The notes under the pieces were generated by a model. That model had not been told where the DNA came from. It did no database searches and saw only the letters and a list, made by a program, of their open reading frames with translations. Shown here in pieces: positions 40,851-51,090 of a stretch of DNA of 64,000 nucleotides. Position 1 is the stretch's first letter. Each line of letters opens with the position of its first letter. Source of the DNA: Branchipolynoe longqiensis (Eukaryota > Annelida > Polychaeta > Phyllodocida > Polynoidae); NCBI GenBank assembly GCA_030323885.1, contig CM059187.1, forward strand, positions 121,248,593 to 121,312,592, given 5' to 3'. The translations under genes and the position numbers were made by a program.

Positions 40851-41573
40851 CAGGTATTGCAATACCTCAGGGAGTTTGACGCCCCTGCCTTGCAGAGTTG
40901 TAAACCACTGCCTTGTGGTACAGGTTCTTGACAGAACCGAAGGCTAAGGGAGCAAACCCTAAACAGAAAACCATGTCACTGTGGCAGCATTAAGGGCGGT
41001 TGATGTATGGAACTCCCAACATCTCCCGACCAGCCACTGCAGGGACAAATAGTTTTGCGCCTGTCTTGACATGTTCTTGCCGGTGTGAAACCTCTATTTG
41101 CTCCCCGAGAGAGTGCCGCTGGTAACTTGCAAAAGCCAGCAGCACTTCAACACTTTTGCAGGCAGCTTTCATGAAATGTGCATGCCTTCATGATGCGACA
41201 TCTGCATTCAATCATGAGGCTAACCTGGAAGGACAAAGTGACAAACAAGGAAATACTCAAACAGACGGGGCTGCCCTCTATGGAAGATCATCTGATCAAA
41301 AAGAATCTCTGGTGGACTGGACACCTCATGAGGATGTCATCAGACAGGCTACCAAAGCAGATCCTCTATTCTCAACTGTCTTATGGCTATAGAAAGAGAG
41401 GGCGCCCTCGTCTCCGGTTCAAGGATACCATCAAGAGAAACCTGAAGCTGAGAGACATTAAGACCGACTCATGGATGCAACTCTCACAGCAGAGAGCTAA
41501 ATGGAGAGCAGCAGTCAAGTAATGAAAGCAGTCTTTGTCGCATTGCGACCCACAGCATGATGATGATGATGAC
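40851..41573 (+). mobile_element. LINE-B derivative 1: 5' head joined to 3' coding end
   Basis: Head 40851-41178 (begins CAGGTATTGCAATACC, ends CAGCTTTCATGAAATG) is shared with 54511-54838. It is joined directly to LINE-B sequence equal to the last ~115 codons of the RT ORF, the 3' UTR and an (ATG)n tail (41559-41573). So the middle of the LINE, including the catalytic RT region, is deleted. Confidence 0.85.
41178..41522 (+). CDS. LINE-B C-terminal fragment (within derivative 1)
   Basis: 115-codon frame matching the C-terminus of the minus-strand copy at 7605: HAFMMRHLHSIMRLTWKDK, GLPSMEDHLIKKNLWWTGHL, KRGRPRLRFKDTIKRNLK, ending KWRAAVK. Intact but lacking all catalytic motifs, so at most a non-enzymatic remnant. 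The two copies differ at few positions. Confidence 0.7.
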   Translation: MHAFMMRHLHSIMRLTWKDKVTNKEILKQTGLPSMEDHLIKKNLWWTGHLMRMSSDRLPKQILYSQLSYGYRKRGRPRLRFKDTIKRNLKLRDIKTDSWMQLSQQRAKWRAAVK

Positions 41574-41782
41574 CATGTGGAGATGCGGTGGAAGGAGGAT
41601 GGGGGGGGGGCGGAAGAGGAGGAGAGGGGGGGCGAAAGGCGGGGGGGCTGCTGGATGTATGATGAGTGGGCGGTGGTTTTGAGAGTAGGTGTGTGCGTCA
41701 AGTGTGAGTGCTTTAGTATGTGTGTGTGTATGGAGTGTGTGTTTCATTTAGATTGATTTAGATGAGTTATTTGGTTGGTTTA

Positions 41783-42075
41783 AGCTGCATAGTCCGATGA
41801 AATATCAAATTTTAAAAACCAAACCAATTATCTAGATTTGATTTGACATATATAACTTAGATACTCATGCTCTTAGTAAGCATTTGATTCTGCATAGAAG
41901 GCAATACTGAGTCAATTTAACAGAACCTGTTACTGCAGAAATCTATGGTGTCAGAGTTTTGGCAAGCTTGCCAAAACTAATTTTCCATGTTTGCACTCAA
42001 AATATCTCAAAGGTTTACTATTTAAAATAAAAGTAACTTTGAACTAATGTAAACTAGATACTAGTGATCGATCTA
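41783..42075. mobile_element. TTAA-type MITE (family T), right-truncated
   Basis: TTAAGCTGCATAGTCCGATG start, then the family order to AATGTAAACTAGATACTAG; the inverted right end is absent. Confidence 0.75.
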
Positions 42076-42249
42076 ATACTTCCTTTGTTGATATGTAAAA
42101 TATAATGTTATTATTCGTGGGTTTGGTAGACATTTTTTATTCATCTTAATTCAATCTTTCTTCAGCGTCGAAGTACTGATCTTGTGGCCATTCTTAACTT
42201 CGGTCATTTGCACTATTTATTTACAATAACAACTTTAAGATAATAAACC

Positions 42250-42935
42250 ACCCTCACTCCCTACTTTATATACCAGACCACCAGCCTTTCTCACTCCCTA
42301 CTCTATATAACAGACCACCAGCCTTTCTCACTCCTTACTCTATATACCAGACCACCAGCCTTTCTCACTCCCTACTGTATATACCAGACCACCAGCCTTT
42401 CTCACTCCCTACTCTATATAACAGACCACCAGCCTTTCTCACTCCCTACTCTATATACCAGACCACCAGCCTTTCTCACTCCCTACTCTATATAACAGAC
42501 CACCAGCCTTTCTCACTCCCTACTCTATATAACAGACCAGCAGCCTTTCTCACTCCCTACTCTATATAACAGACCCCCAGCCTTTCTCACTCCCTACTCT
42601 ATATAACAGACCCCCAGCCTTTCTCACTCCCTACTCTATATAACAGACCACCAGCCTTTCTCACTCCTTACTCTATATACCAGACCACCAGCCTTTCTCA
42701 CTCCCTACTCTATATAACAGACGACCAGCCTTTCTCACTCCCTACTCTATATAACAGACCACCAGCCTTTCTCACTCCCTACTCTATATAACAGACCACC
42801 AGCCTTTCTCACTCCCTACTCTATATAACAGACCAGCAGCCTTTCTCACTCCCTACTCTATATAACAGACCACCAGCCTTTCTCACTCCCTACTCTATAT
42901 ACCAGACCACCAGCCTTTCTCACTCCCCACTCCTC
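42250..42935. repeat. 37-bp minisatellite, ~18 units
   Basis: Unit: CTCTATATAACAGACCACCA, GCCTTTCTCACTCCCTA. Variant ACCAG/ACAG (CTATATACC vs CTATATAAC) alternate along the array; units are 90-100% alike. Confidence 0.95.
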
Positions 42936-43059
42936 GAGTCGTGTATGCTAATTGGCTGGGTGGGTTAGATCATGCGCCCCGCCTGAATAATTCAACGTCC
43001 GCAAGAGCCGGCTCTCTAATGTGGCCCGTGCCTACAGTGAAGGGAAGCTCTCACACGCC

Positions 43060-43417
43060 ATCCCGGTGGGTTGGTTATTGGGGTTTTACGTCCTGACAAC
43101 ATCTAAGGCGTTCTCTGGATGGATACCGACTTGTGACAGTGCGGACTCATGGTGACTTTATAGTGCTGCCCCACTGGGAGACCTGACCACCAGCACCATG
43201 ACCTGATATCCCGCTCAGTCACATTATCCTGACACTGAGCCAAACAGTCCTTGCCCTATCCTAATAATGCCGACCGCCTGGCTAGGAAGCAGCAAGTATC
43301 AATTTTTAAGTAATTGGTTTGACTCGATCAGGGTTCGAACCCATGGTTTCGAATCACATGATCTACCAAAACTGGAGACGGATGCTCAACTCATTCGGCC
43401 ATCCCGCCTGGTCCCAC
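43060..43417 (-). mobile_element. SINE-A, full length (minus)
   Basis: GTTGGTTATTGGGGTTTTAC through GGCCATCCCGCCTGGTC. Extra ~20 bp near the head (GAACCCATGGTTTCGAATCACATG) looks like a small local duplication of box B. Confidence 0.87.
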
Positions 43418-43428
43418 CCTGGGTAGAG

Positions 43429-43506
43429 TCACTGCCAATCATATTATCCTGAAACTGAACCAACCAGTCACTGCCAATCATATTATCCTGAAACTGAACC
43501 AGCCAG
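43429..43506. repeat. 39-bp tandem duplication
   Basis: CACTGCCAATCATATTATCC plus TGAAACTGAACCAACCAGT present twice head to tail. Confidence 0.85.
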
Positions 43507-43519
43507 ATAGCATACTGCA

Positions 43520-44180
43520 GAGTGCGTTGGTACCCACAACATTAGCTCTTCTACTGCCACATGGTGATGAACATCGTCTATTGAATTGAGGCGGAAGCAG
43601 GAAGTGTGCAGAACGCCGGCCAATCGACCTTTGGCGTGCCTGGCTCTGCCGACACAAATCCTGCTGCACCCCTGTTCACAGCACACCCTGGCGGCAAACC
43701 ATTATCCCAGACACTGCGCACCAGAGCCCCTGTAGCGCCTGACAATAATACCTCATGGTATTCTCCATTACAGTCAGTCCCCTACTCCCCTCCCCACCAC
43801 CCGCATCCGACACCCACCCAGCTCTGTCTTACAGGTTCTCTAAACTTACAGAGTTCAGAAGAGCTGCTCCACAATTGCTCACTCTACTGATTGCTGTTTT
43901 AGAGGGTTTGGACACTACTCCTCACACATTTATTCTAGTAGTTACATTACATAATATACATAGCAAAATACACACATATATAAATATGTAAGGTTATATA
44001 TATTTATGTATGTATTATATAATTTATTATATGGATATAAATAATTAAGCATGTGTGTTTCTGCAACAATCCATAACCGATGCAAAACCACAAACTGAGC
44101 AGCACCACTGACTCTGCACAGTCTCAGTCTTTCCCACCTCGTTCCCTATCTCTAACCGTACACTCGTCCACTTTCACACC
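43520..44180. other. Interval without supported gene
   Basis: Mixed composition. Overlapping 60-95-residue frames on both strands (43478-43890) show no domain or splice structure that can be supported. Confidence 0.4.
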
Positions 44181-44442
44181 TGATATAATATATGTATATA
44201 AATATATATATATATACATTAACAATTATATATATTATGTATATATGTGTGGGTATGTGCATATACCCATATATGTACGTGTATATATACATATATATGT
44301 CTTTACGGAAAAAATCCTCCAGTGCGACTGACACCTGTCAACATCCGGGGGAGGTGAGGTGGACAAGATGGTGCCACCAGTAAAGTGTTCTGTCTTACGG
44401 AGGATAACAATAATAATAATTATAGGTAATAGTATCTTTATA

Positions 44443-44510
44443 CTCACATAATACGTTATACATCACATATATATGTGATGTATAAGGTATTATACGAGTA
44501 TAAATGTAAG
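44443..44510. repeat. Hairpin around ATCACATATATATGTGAT
   Basis: TTATACATCACATATATATGTGATGTATAA is a perfect palindrome (44455-44484), with a looser outer stem TTTATACTC..GAGTATAAA. Confidence 0.85.
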
Positions 44511-44571
44511 GGTAATAATTATACCCTATATTTTCTCTGTGCACATTCGTGAAGTGCCCCCCCCCTCCCAT

Positions 44572-44735
44572 CTGTCAGTATTAAGATAATGTGACTGAGT
44601 GGGAAATCGGGTAATGGTGCCCCCGATTGAGGCAGCACTACAAAGCCACCATGAGTGCGCACTGCAACAAGTCGGTACCCATCCTGATATGACCTTAGAT
44701 GTTGCCAGGGCGCATAACTCCAACAAACAAACTGC
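44572..44735 (+). mobile_element. SINE-A, 3' half (plus)
   Basis: From AAGATAATGTGACTGAGTGGG to GACCTTAGATGTTGCCAGG and CCAACAAACAAAC. Confidence 0.82.
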
Positions 44736-44888
44736 ACCACAGCATATGTTACACGTGTGGATTGCACATGCGCCAATGCTCGTATACCCACATGGAAATA
44801 TGCACACTTAGATTAGATATTACAACATTATTTATATCATGCAGTTTTAATGAAACAGTTCCGCAAGTGTCATCTAAAACGCCACAGT

Positions 44889-44901
44889 CGCCACCTAGTG
44901 G
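44889..44901 (-). promoter_or_regulatory. CTCF-like core motif
   Basis: Minus strand CCACTAGGTGGCG, a full match to CCASYAGRKGGCR. No experimental support; such a 13-mer can occur by chance or in repeats. Confidence 0.3.
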
Positions 44902-44960
44902 TTGTCTGGGCAGGGGCGAGTTAGTACTAACCCAGCAGTTCACGATGTAGGCCTGTGTAA

Positions 44961-45217
44961 TGCTAGGTACACACCTACCATATACGATTCGCGCACTAAA
45001 ACTCGCGACCTGACCCGACCTGCTTAAAACTGAAAACGGGCCGATTCATTTTTCGAATCGCAATCATAAGGAAGCAGTTTTAGCCCTAAAACTGAGTTTT
45101 AAGTCGCGAATCGCAATCGCTAGGTGTGCTAGGGGAGCGCACACCTCACGACTTTTGGGCAGTTTTAGATCGTATACGGTAGGTGGGTGCGGAAAAACGG
45201 TAGGTGTGTACCTAGCA
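44961..45217. mobile_element. PIF/Harbinger-like MITE, 'TACGATCG' type, copy 2 (inverted)
   Basis: Reverse orientation relative to 38469. TIR TGCTAGGTACACACCTACC at both ends, TAA before, TTAA after. Internal CGACTTTTGGGCAGTTTTAG is the complement of copy 1's core. Confidence 0.83.
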
Positions 45218-45239
45218 TTAAACAGTTGGCAGCCATGTT

Positions 45240-45778
45240 GGTTGGTTGTTGGGAGTTTTACAGGGTCCGTACCAGTCCTGGAAAGTCTTGAAAAGCCTTT
45301 AATTATTCTTGAATCCCATTAACCTGTCCCTATTGATCTAAATTAAATTCCAAATGTTAATTTTGGACTAAATCCAAATAAAAATAGTCTTGAATTCCTA
45401 TTTAAAAAACAGCCTTGAAAAGCCTTGAATTCCATATCTTCACATGTGTACGGACCCCGGATTTATATCCTGGCAACATCTAAGGTCATATCAGGACAGG
45501 TACCGACTTGTAACAGTGTGACTCACGGGGCCTTTATAGTGTTGCCCCACTGGAAGACCACACCGCCAGCACCATGACCCGATATCCCACTCAGTCACAT
45601 TATCCTGACACTGAACCAACCAGTCCTTGCCCTATCCTAATAATGTTGAGTGCCTGGCTAGGAAGCGACAAGTATACATTTTGTAAGCCATTGGTTTCAC
45701 TCGACCAGGAGATGAACTCCCGACCTTCCGCACGGGAGGCCTGCGCTCTACCGATTCGGCCACCGCGTCCGGTTGGCA
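45240..45778 (-). mobile_element. SINE-A (minus) split by an hAT-like MITE
   Basis: Tail GTTGGTTGTTGGGAGTTTTA before the MITE; ATTTATATCCTGGCAACATC through CGGCCACCGCGTCCGG after it. Confidence 0.85.
45261..45459. mobile_element. hAT-like MITE, family H, complete
   Basis: 199 bp starting CAGGGTCCGTAC and ending GTACGGACCCCG. Flanking octamers GAGTTTTA and GATTTATA agree at 6 of 8, consistent with an old 8-bp duplication. Repeated CTTGAAAAGCCTTGAATTCC phrases, no frame. Confidence 0.7.
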
Positions 45779-45799
45779 GCCATGCAAATGGCAGAAGAT

Positions 45800-45847
45800 A
45801 GATAGATAACCATGAAGAGGCTGCTGGCTACATCATGCATGAGATAA
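45800..45847. repeat. 63-bp minisatellite, part left of the inserted MITE
   Basis: CCATGAAGAGGCTGCTGGCTAC and ATCATGCATGAGATAA: one partial unit of the array that resumes at 46423. Confidence 0.85.
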
Positions 45848-46422
45848 AGGCTTAGTCACACCTTACTGGATTGGGGAACAAGATAGAAACCGGACACTGT
45901 CCGGTGAAATAACTCAATGTCCGGTTTATATATGGTAGGCATCCGGCATTTCCGTTATCTGTTTGGTGGTGTCCGACTTGTACGGTGGAAAGTTTTGAAC
46001 ATGCACAAAACTTGTACCGGACACCGCCGGACTGACGTTTAGTCCGTTTTGTCCAGTTCATGTCTGGCACCCATCCATAAAGTCCCCGGTTTGCTTCCTG
46101 AATAGTCCATTGATGGTGTTGCGGGAATTTGGTCCATCGCTTTTTTATATGTTTTCAGCGCGTCCGTGAATAGTCCGGTACGTGACCGGTTGATGTTCGG
46201 TCCGTCTGTTTGACATTCGGTTTTCACCCGGTTATCGTCCAGTGGCTATTCGTTAATGTACATTCCTTGTCCGTTTAGTGTTCATTTCATCCGGCGGCTT
46301 TTGACCCGATAGTGCAACATTTCGTCACATTTCGGTACATTCTGATACCGAATACCAACGGACTAGAAAATTCTTTGTCCGGTTGTGTCCGGTGCTCAAT
46401 CCGGTAAGGTGTGACAGGCACT
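45848..46422. mobile_element. PIF/Harbinger-like MITE, 'GTGTCCGGT' type, copy 2, inside a minisatellite
   Basis: 575 bp, left AGGCTTAGTCACACCTTAC, right complement AGTGCCTGTCACACCTTAC, TAA at 45845-45847 and 46423-46425. Core AAGTTTTGAACATGCACAAA at 45990. It is diverged from the 35845 copy but shares the phrase order. Confidence 0.83.
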
Positions 46423-47258
46423 TAAATCTCAGCTCCCTGATACCCACGAAGAGGCTGCTGGCTACATCATACATGAGAGCAGCGGTATCTCTCAGCTCCC
46501 TGATACCCACGAAGAGGCTGCTGGCTACATCATACATGAGAGCAGCGGTAACTCTCAGCTCCCTGATACCCACGAAGAGGCTGCTGGCTACATCATACAT
46601 GAGAGCAGCGGTAACTCTCAGCTCACTGATACCCATGAAGAGGCTGCTGGCTACATCATATGTGAGAGCAGCGGTAACTCTCAGCTCTGTGATACCCACG
46701 AAGAGGCTGCTGGCTACATCATACATGAGAGCAGCGGTAACTCTCAGCTCCCTGTAACCCACAAAGAGGCTGCTGGCTACTTCATACATGAGAGCAGCGG
46801 TAGCTCTCAGCTCCCTGATACCCACGAAGAGGCTGCTGGCTACATCATACATGAGAGCAGCAGTAACTCTCAGCTCCCTGATACCCACGAAGAGGCTGCT
46901 GGCTACATCATACATGAGAGCAGCGGTAACTCCCAGCTCCCTGATACCCACGAAGACGCTGCTGGCTACATCATACATGAGAGCAGCGGTAACTCTCAGC
47001 TCCCTGACACCCATGAAGAGGCTGCTGGCTACATCATACATGAGAGCAGCGGTAACTCTCAGCTCCCTGATACCCATGAAGAGGCTGCTGGCTACATCAT
47101 ACATGAGAGCAGTGGTAACTCTCAGCTCCCTGATACCCACAAAGAGGCTGCTGGCTACATCATACATGAGAGCAGCGGTAACTCTCAGCTCCCTGATACC
47201 CATGAAGAGGCTGCTGGCTACATCATACATGAGAGCAGCGGTAACTCTCAGCTCCCTG
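46423..47258. repeat. 63-bp minisatellite, ~13 units
   Basis: Unit: CTCAGCTCCCTGATACCCAC, GAAGAGGCTGCTGGCTACAT, CATACATGAGAGCAGCGGTA, ACT. Because 63 is a multiple of three, frames stay open across the array on both strands (up to 301 codons). There is no sign of selection for protein: both strands are open equally and flanks are non-coding. Confidence 0.95.
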
Positions 47259-47366
47259 GGAGGCGGTCACCCCGGCCCTATCTGAGTATCTCCGTGTGTA
47301 TATGCCACCAGATGACGGGACACGCCTTCAGCTGATAACGCAGGGCCCTTGGAGTGTGTGAGGGGG

Positions 47367-47392
47367 GGGGGGGGGGGGGGGGGGCTCAGGTT
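47367..47392. repeat. Poly-G run
   Basis: About 24 G. 47393-47740 is AT-rich with nothing supported; a phrase (AAACCATTTGAACAGCGTGTTCTCTGCTGC) at 47437 is repeated at 47842. Confidence 0.9.
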
Positions 47393-47751
47393 GTTTGTAC
47401 CAGGTAACAAAATTCACTGATGATTTTTGTAGAAATGTAAACCATTTGAACAGCGTGTTCTCTGCTGCTTTTGAAATAACAAATACCTTTTTATTTTCAG
47501 GGGGAAATTCGGGTAATTTTGCTAAATTTATATATTTTTTAATATTTTTTTTATTGAGGGCAAAAGAAAGCTAATACATGGAATTGTAGAGCATCAAGGT
47601 CACTTATGCAACCTGAGTCGTGATGCCATACAATCCAGCCCAGGTGGTGCTTAGAACTATTTACATATCAAATTAAGTGATTTGTGAATTTTATGCAAGA
47701 TGAGATGGGTGATAGTAATACTAGTTCACGTTATACTGTGTTTATAACAAC

Positions 47752-48040
47752 TTGTGAATGAATGAATGAATGAATGAATGAATGAATGAATGAATGAATG
47801 AATGAACGAATGAATGAATGATTTCGCGTCGAAATATAAACCATTTGAACAATGTGTTCTCTGCTGCTGGTTCATTTTTATTTTCAAGGGAAAATATGGT
47901 TAATTTACTAACAGCCCAAGCTGTACTGTGTTTATAATAACATGTGAATGAATGAGTGAATGAACGAATGAATCAGTGAATGAATGAGTAAATGAATGAG
48001 AATGAATGACTGCATGAATGAGTGAATGCATAAATGCGTG
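47752..48040. repeat. (GAAT)n microsatellite, two blocks
   Basis: GAATGAATGAAT at 47752-47822 and a degenerate block 47945-48035. The second follows a related ~110-bp segment, so the ~200-bp flank plus tract is duplicated. Confidence 0.9.
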
Positions 48041-48097
48041 GGTTACTGATTGTTCTGTGGCGCCGGCCCTCTTGTCATCGCCTGGGATTGCAGCAGG

Positions 48098-48110
48098 CGC
48101 CCCCTGGTGG
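48098..48110 (-). promoter_or_regulatory. CTCF-like core motif (strong match)
   Basis: Minus strand CCACCAGGGGGCG, with C following, the textbook bilaterian CTCF core. It sits in a short GC-rich stretch (48055-48200) without recognised repeats. Confidence 0.4.
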
Positions 48111-48291
48111 TAGCGGGTGGTTCGTATACCGGGACGCCCTCTGGTGTCGGTGATGGTACTACGCACTGAGTGGGACGGCACACGAGGCATTAGTTTTCGG
48201 CGCCTCTTTGCCTCGCTCCGGCTGCACAGTCTACAATACCACTACTAGTAGTAGTATGTCACTTGTGCAGGGTGGCTGCGGTCCCGTTAGT

Positions 48292-48360
48292 TAGTTTGTA
48301 TGTTGGTTTTCGTCCTAGCAACATCTAAGGTTATACCTAGACGGGTATCAACCTTTGACA
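48292..48360 (-). mobile_element. SINE-A tail fragment (minus)
   Basis: TTGGTTTTCGTCCTAGCAACATCTAAGG, then ACGGGTATCAAC; stops at a GAGA tract. Confidence 0.8.
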
Positions 48361-48414
48361 GTAGACTGAGAGAGAGAGAGATACAGAGACAGAGACAGAG
48401 ACAGACTCAGGTTG

Positions 48415-48752
48415 TTTGTTTTGTTTGTTTGTTTTTGTTTTACGTCCTAGCCAAATCTAAGGTAATATCTGAATGGGTACTGACTTGTGACAGTGCGCAC
48501 TCATGGCGATCTTATAGTGCTGCCCCACTGGGAGACCAGGCTGCCAGCACCCTGACCTGATATCCCACACAGTCACAATATCCTGATACTGTACTAACAA
48601 GTTCTTGTCCTGTCTTATTAATGCTGATTATCAGGCTAGGTAACGACAAGTATCAATTTGATAAAGTCATTGATTTGACTCAGCTTGAGTTCTAACTCCC
48701 GACCTTCTCCACAGGAAGCATGCACTCTCCCGATTCGGCCACCGCGTTCGAT
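48415..48752 (-). mobile_element. SINE-A, full length (minus)
   Basis: Tail TTTGTTTGTTTTTGTTTTACG through inverted head CGGCCACCGCGTTCG. Confidence 0.87.
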
Positions 48753-48774
48753 CAATCCTGTTAGTGTTGGCCTA

Positions 48775-49408
48775 GAAAATATACTCCACAGCAAATGAGT
48801 GTCGCTAACCAGCCTGGAGCTCAGTGTTACTCGGTTAGGGGCAAGGACTGGTTTGCTCAGTATCAGGGTAAGTGACTGAGTGGGATATTGGGTCATACCA
48901 AAGACCCTATAATACTAAGACGGCTCACTCGCTATCTCTCTAATGGTAATGTAAATTTTGCAGTGCCACCTTGTGGTGGGTTTGATCAGCCGGCTGCTGG
49001 TTGGTGTTTCACATGTAAACACATACAATCATATTATACATGAGATAGGTCATATTATACATGAGATAGGTAAGTATGAATACACATCAATATGAAATTG
49101 CTATGAACAAATACCAATCATCATCAGCATCATCATCAGCATCGCCATCATCACACATCTTTCACATTCATATATACATTTATACATATAATATAGCACC
49201 TGTTTAACCAAGAGAACAGCCAGCGCACCAAGTGGTGGGTTTGATCATTTTGATTACACTACAGGCTGAGTGAGCCATCTTAGTATTATAGGGTCTTTGG
49301 TCATACGCAGTGCCGGTATCAAGTCGTCATGACTGCTCGCTGTCACAAGTATGTATCCGCCCTCATGGTGACATCAGATGTTGCAGGGACATAAAACGCC
49401 AGTAAATA
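48775..49408 (+). mobile_element. SINE-A (plus), split by MITE D
   Basis: Body from ACCAGCCTGGAGCTCAGTGTT to GGGATATTGGGTCATA before the MITE, TCATACGCAGTGCCGG to GACATCAGATGTTGCAGG after it. Confidence 0.78.
48898..49300. mobile_element. MITE D, 33-bp near-perfect TIRs
   Basis: 403 bp between TCATA (48893-48897) and TCATA (49301-49305). TIR CCAAAGACCCTATAATACTA, then AGA(C/T)GGCTCACTC, 32 of 33 matching. Internal CATCAT microsatellite. No frame. The superfamily is not clear from a 5-bp duplication. Confidence 0.83.
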
Positions 49409-49890
49409 CACAGCTAATCCACCCAGAGTCTTAACCCTGCTGACTTGCTAACGTTTTCTTTGCCCGTCTAGCAATCATCAGGGAACATTATCGGAGTTGT
49501 CAGATGGTGGCGGATGCATCCCAGTATCAACAAACTGTCTCTGGGTTGGCTTATCACAGCGAGGCTGCACTCAAGTGGTGGTGGTGGTGGTGGTGGTGGT
49601 GGTGGGTGGGAGTGTGTGTGTGGGTGTGGGTGTGGGTGAGTGGGGGTAGAGAAGAGCGCAGTCTACGCCATAGCTGATATTGTCATATTGACTAATTGTT
49701 TGGTCTTTTGTGATTATATTCTAGCGCTTTCAAAAAGTTAAAAATATGAGTTGGAATTGTAAAAGTAGAAGTTGCTGGTGCAGTGCTCTTGGTACACACA
49801 GCACTATGGAGCATAGTCTATGTTGTGGTAATGTACAGGTCGCAGGTCAGCATGTAGACAAACAATGTTGGCGGCGTGCGGCGGCTCATT
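49409..49890. other. Interval without supported gene, with (GGT)n
   Basis: (GGT)n at 49576-49605 followed by GTGTGGG repeats. The 92-residue frame from 49746 runs into a SINE remnant and has no domain. Confidence 0.45.
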
Positions 49891-49904
49891 TTGAAAGCAC
49901 TGTA

Positions 49905-50140
49905 TTCAGAGAGGTACTAACCCATAGGAGCGTTATAGGGTTGCTCCTCTGGGATATTGATTATGACGCCAATGTTATGATACAGCAACCGATATCCAAC
50001 TCAGTCACATTATCCGGTAACTGAACCAACTAGACCTTGCCCTATTCTAATAATGTCAAGTGATATAGGCATGGTACCAACACGTACCCTTTTTTTGTAA
50101 CTATCTGGATTGACTTCGTCAAGAGTCATTTATAGTTCTG
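49905..50140 (-). mobile_element. SINE-A, diverged (minus)
   Basis: GATATCCAACTCAGTCACATTATCC, ACTAGACCTTGCCCTATTCTAATAATG, and a head remnant GGATTGACTTCGTCAAGAG. Confidence 0.65.
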
Positions 50141-50445
50141 ACCCAGGAAAATCTATTGGGGGATGCTAGACCAATTAGGTAATGCCACACAAATTACATG
50201 TTGTGATAAAGGTGATATTAGACTAATTCCAGTCCGATATTACCCTCTAGTCCTGTTCAAGTGGTCAGGCATGTCTTCAAAGTTCAGCTTCTACCAATTA
50301 ACAGGTCTCCATTTTTAAAGTTACGATCAAATTTAATAATTGCTTGGTCATCCTGATGTGGACTTCATATTAAGTATCATCCTTAGCTTGTCCTTTCCCA
50401 ATGCTTGTGCTCGTGTCTCAGGCCCAATATTTGACATTTACTGCT

Positions 50446-50712
50446 CAAAGCTGCAATAGTCCGATGGAATCATCACATTTTCGAAATCAAAGCACTTACC
50501 TGTCTTTGATCATACATAACTTAAACACTGGCGACTTATTAAGCATGTGTTGCTACATAGAAGGGAAAATACTAAGTGAACTTAAAAGAATCTATTTATT
50601 ATTACTGACATTTCTGGAGCCCAGCCTGTTGATGTGCACCCCAAATTTAATTATGCATGTTTTCACTTCGATAAGAAAAGATAATAAAAGTTTACTTCAA
50701 ACTTAAAGTAGC
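50446..50712. mobile_element. TTAA-type MITE (family T), diverged
   Basis: AAAGCTGCAATAGTCCGATGG and the family phrases GGCGACTTATTAAGCATGTG, TTGCTACATAGAAGGG; right end absent. Confidence 0.65.
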
Positions 50713-50808
50713 TCTATGTGTCTCTCTGCCTCTGTCTCTCTCGCTCTTTCTGTCTCTCTGTCTCTCTCCTTCTGTCTTTATTTGCTGCTCTATGTATGTA
50801 TATATGTG

Positions 50809-50840
<32 letters not shown>

Positions 50841-51090
50841 TGTATGTATGTATGTATGTATGTATGTATGTATGTATGTATGTATGTATGTCTCTCCCTG
50901 TCGCAATCTCTTTCTGTATGCCCCTCTTCCTCTCCCCCCCCCCCTCTCTCTCTCCCTCTTTCTTTCACTCTCCCTCCCCCTCTCTCCTCCCTCTCCCCCC
51001 CTCTCTCCCCCCCCCCTCTCCCCCTCCCCTCCCCCCTCCTCTCTCTCACTCTATCTCTCTTTCACACACATACACATACACATACACATT
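50713..51090. repeat. (CTGT)n, (GTAT)n and CT-rich tracts
   Basis: CTGTCTCTC, then GTATGTAT at 50791-50890, then CT-rich to 51060 and CACATA. Three long frames here are simple-repeat translations. Confidence 0.95.

Noticed and set aside
46325..47285. 301-codon minus-strand frame and plus-strand frames
   Set aside because: A 63-bp tandem repeat keeps frames open on both strands; flanks are MITE and non-coding sequence. Kept only as a low-interest finding.
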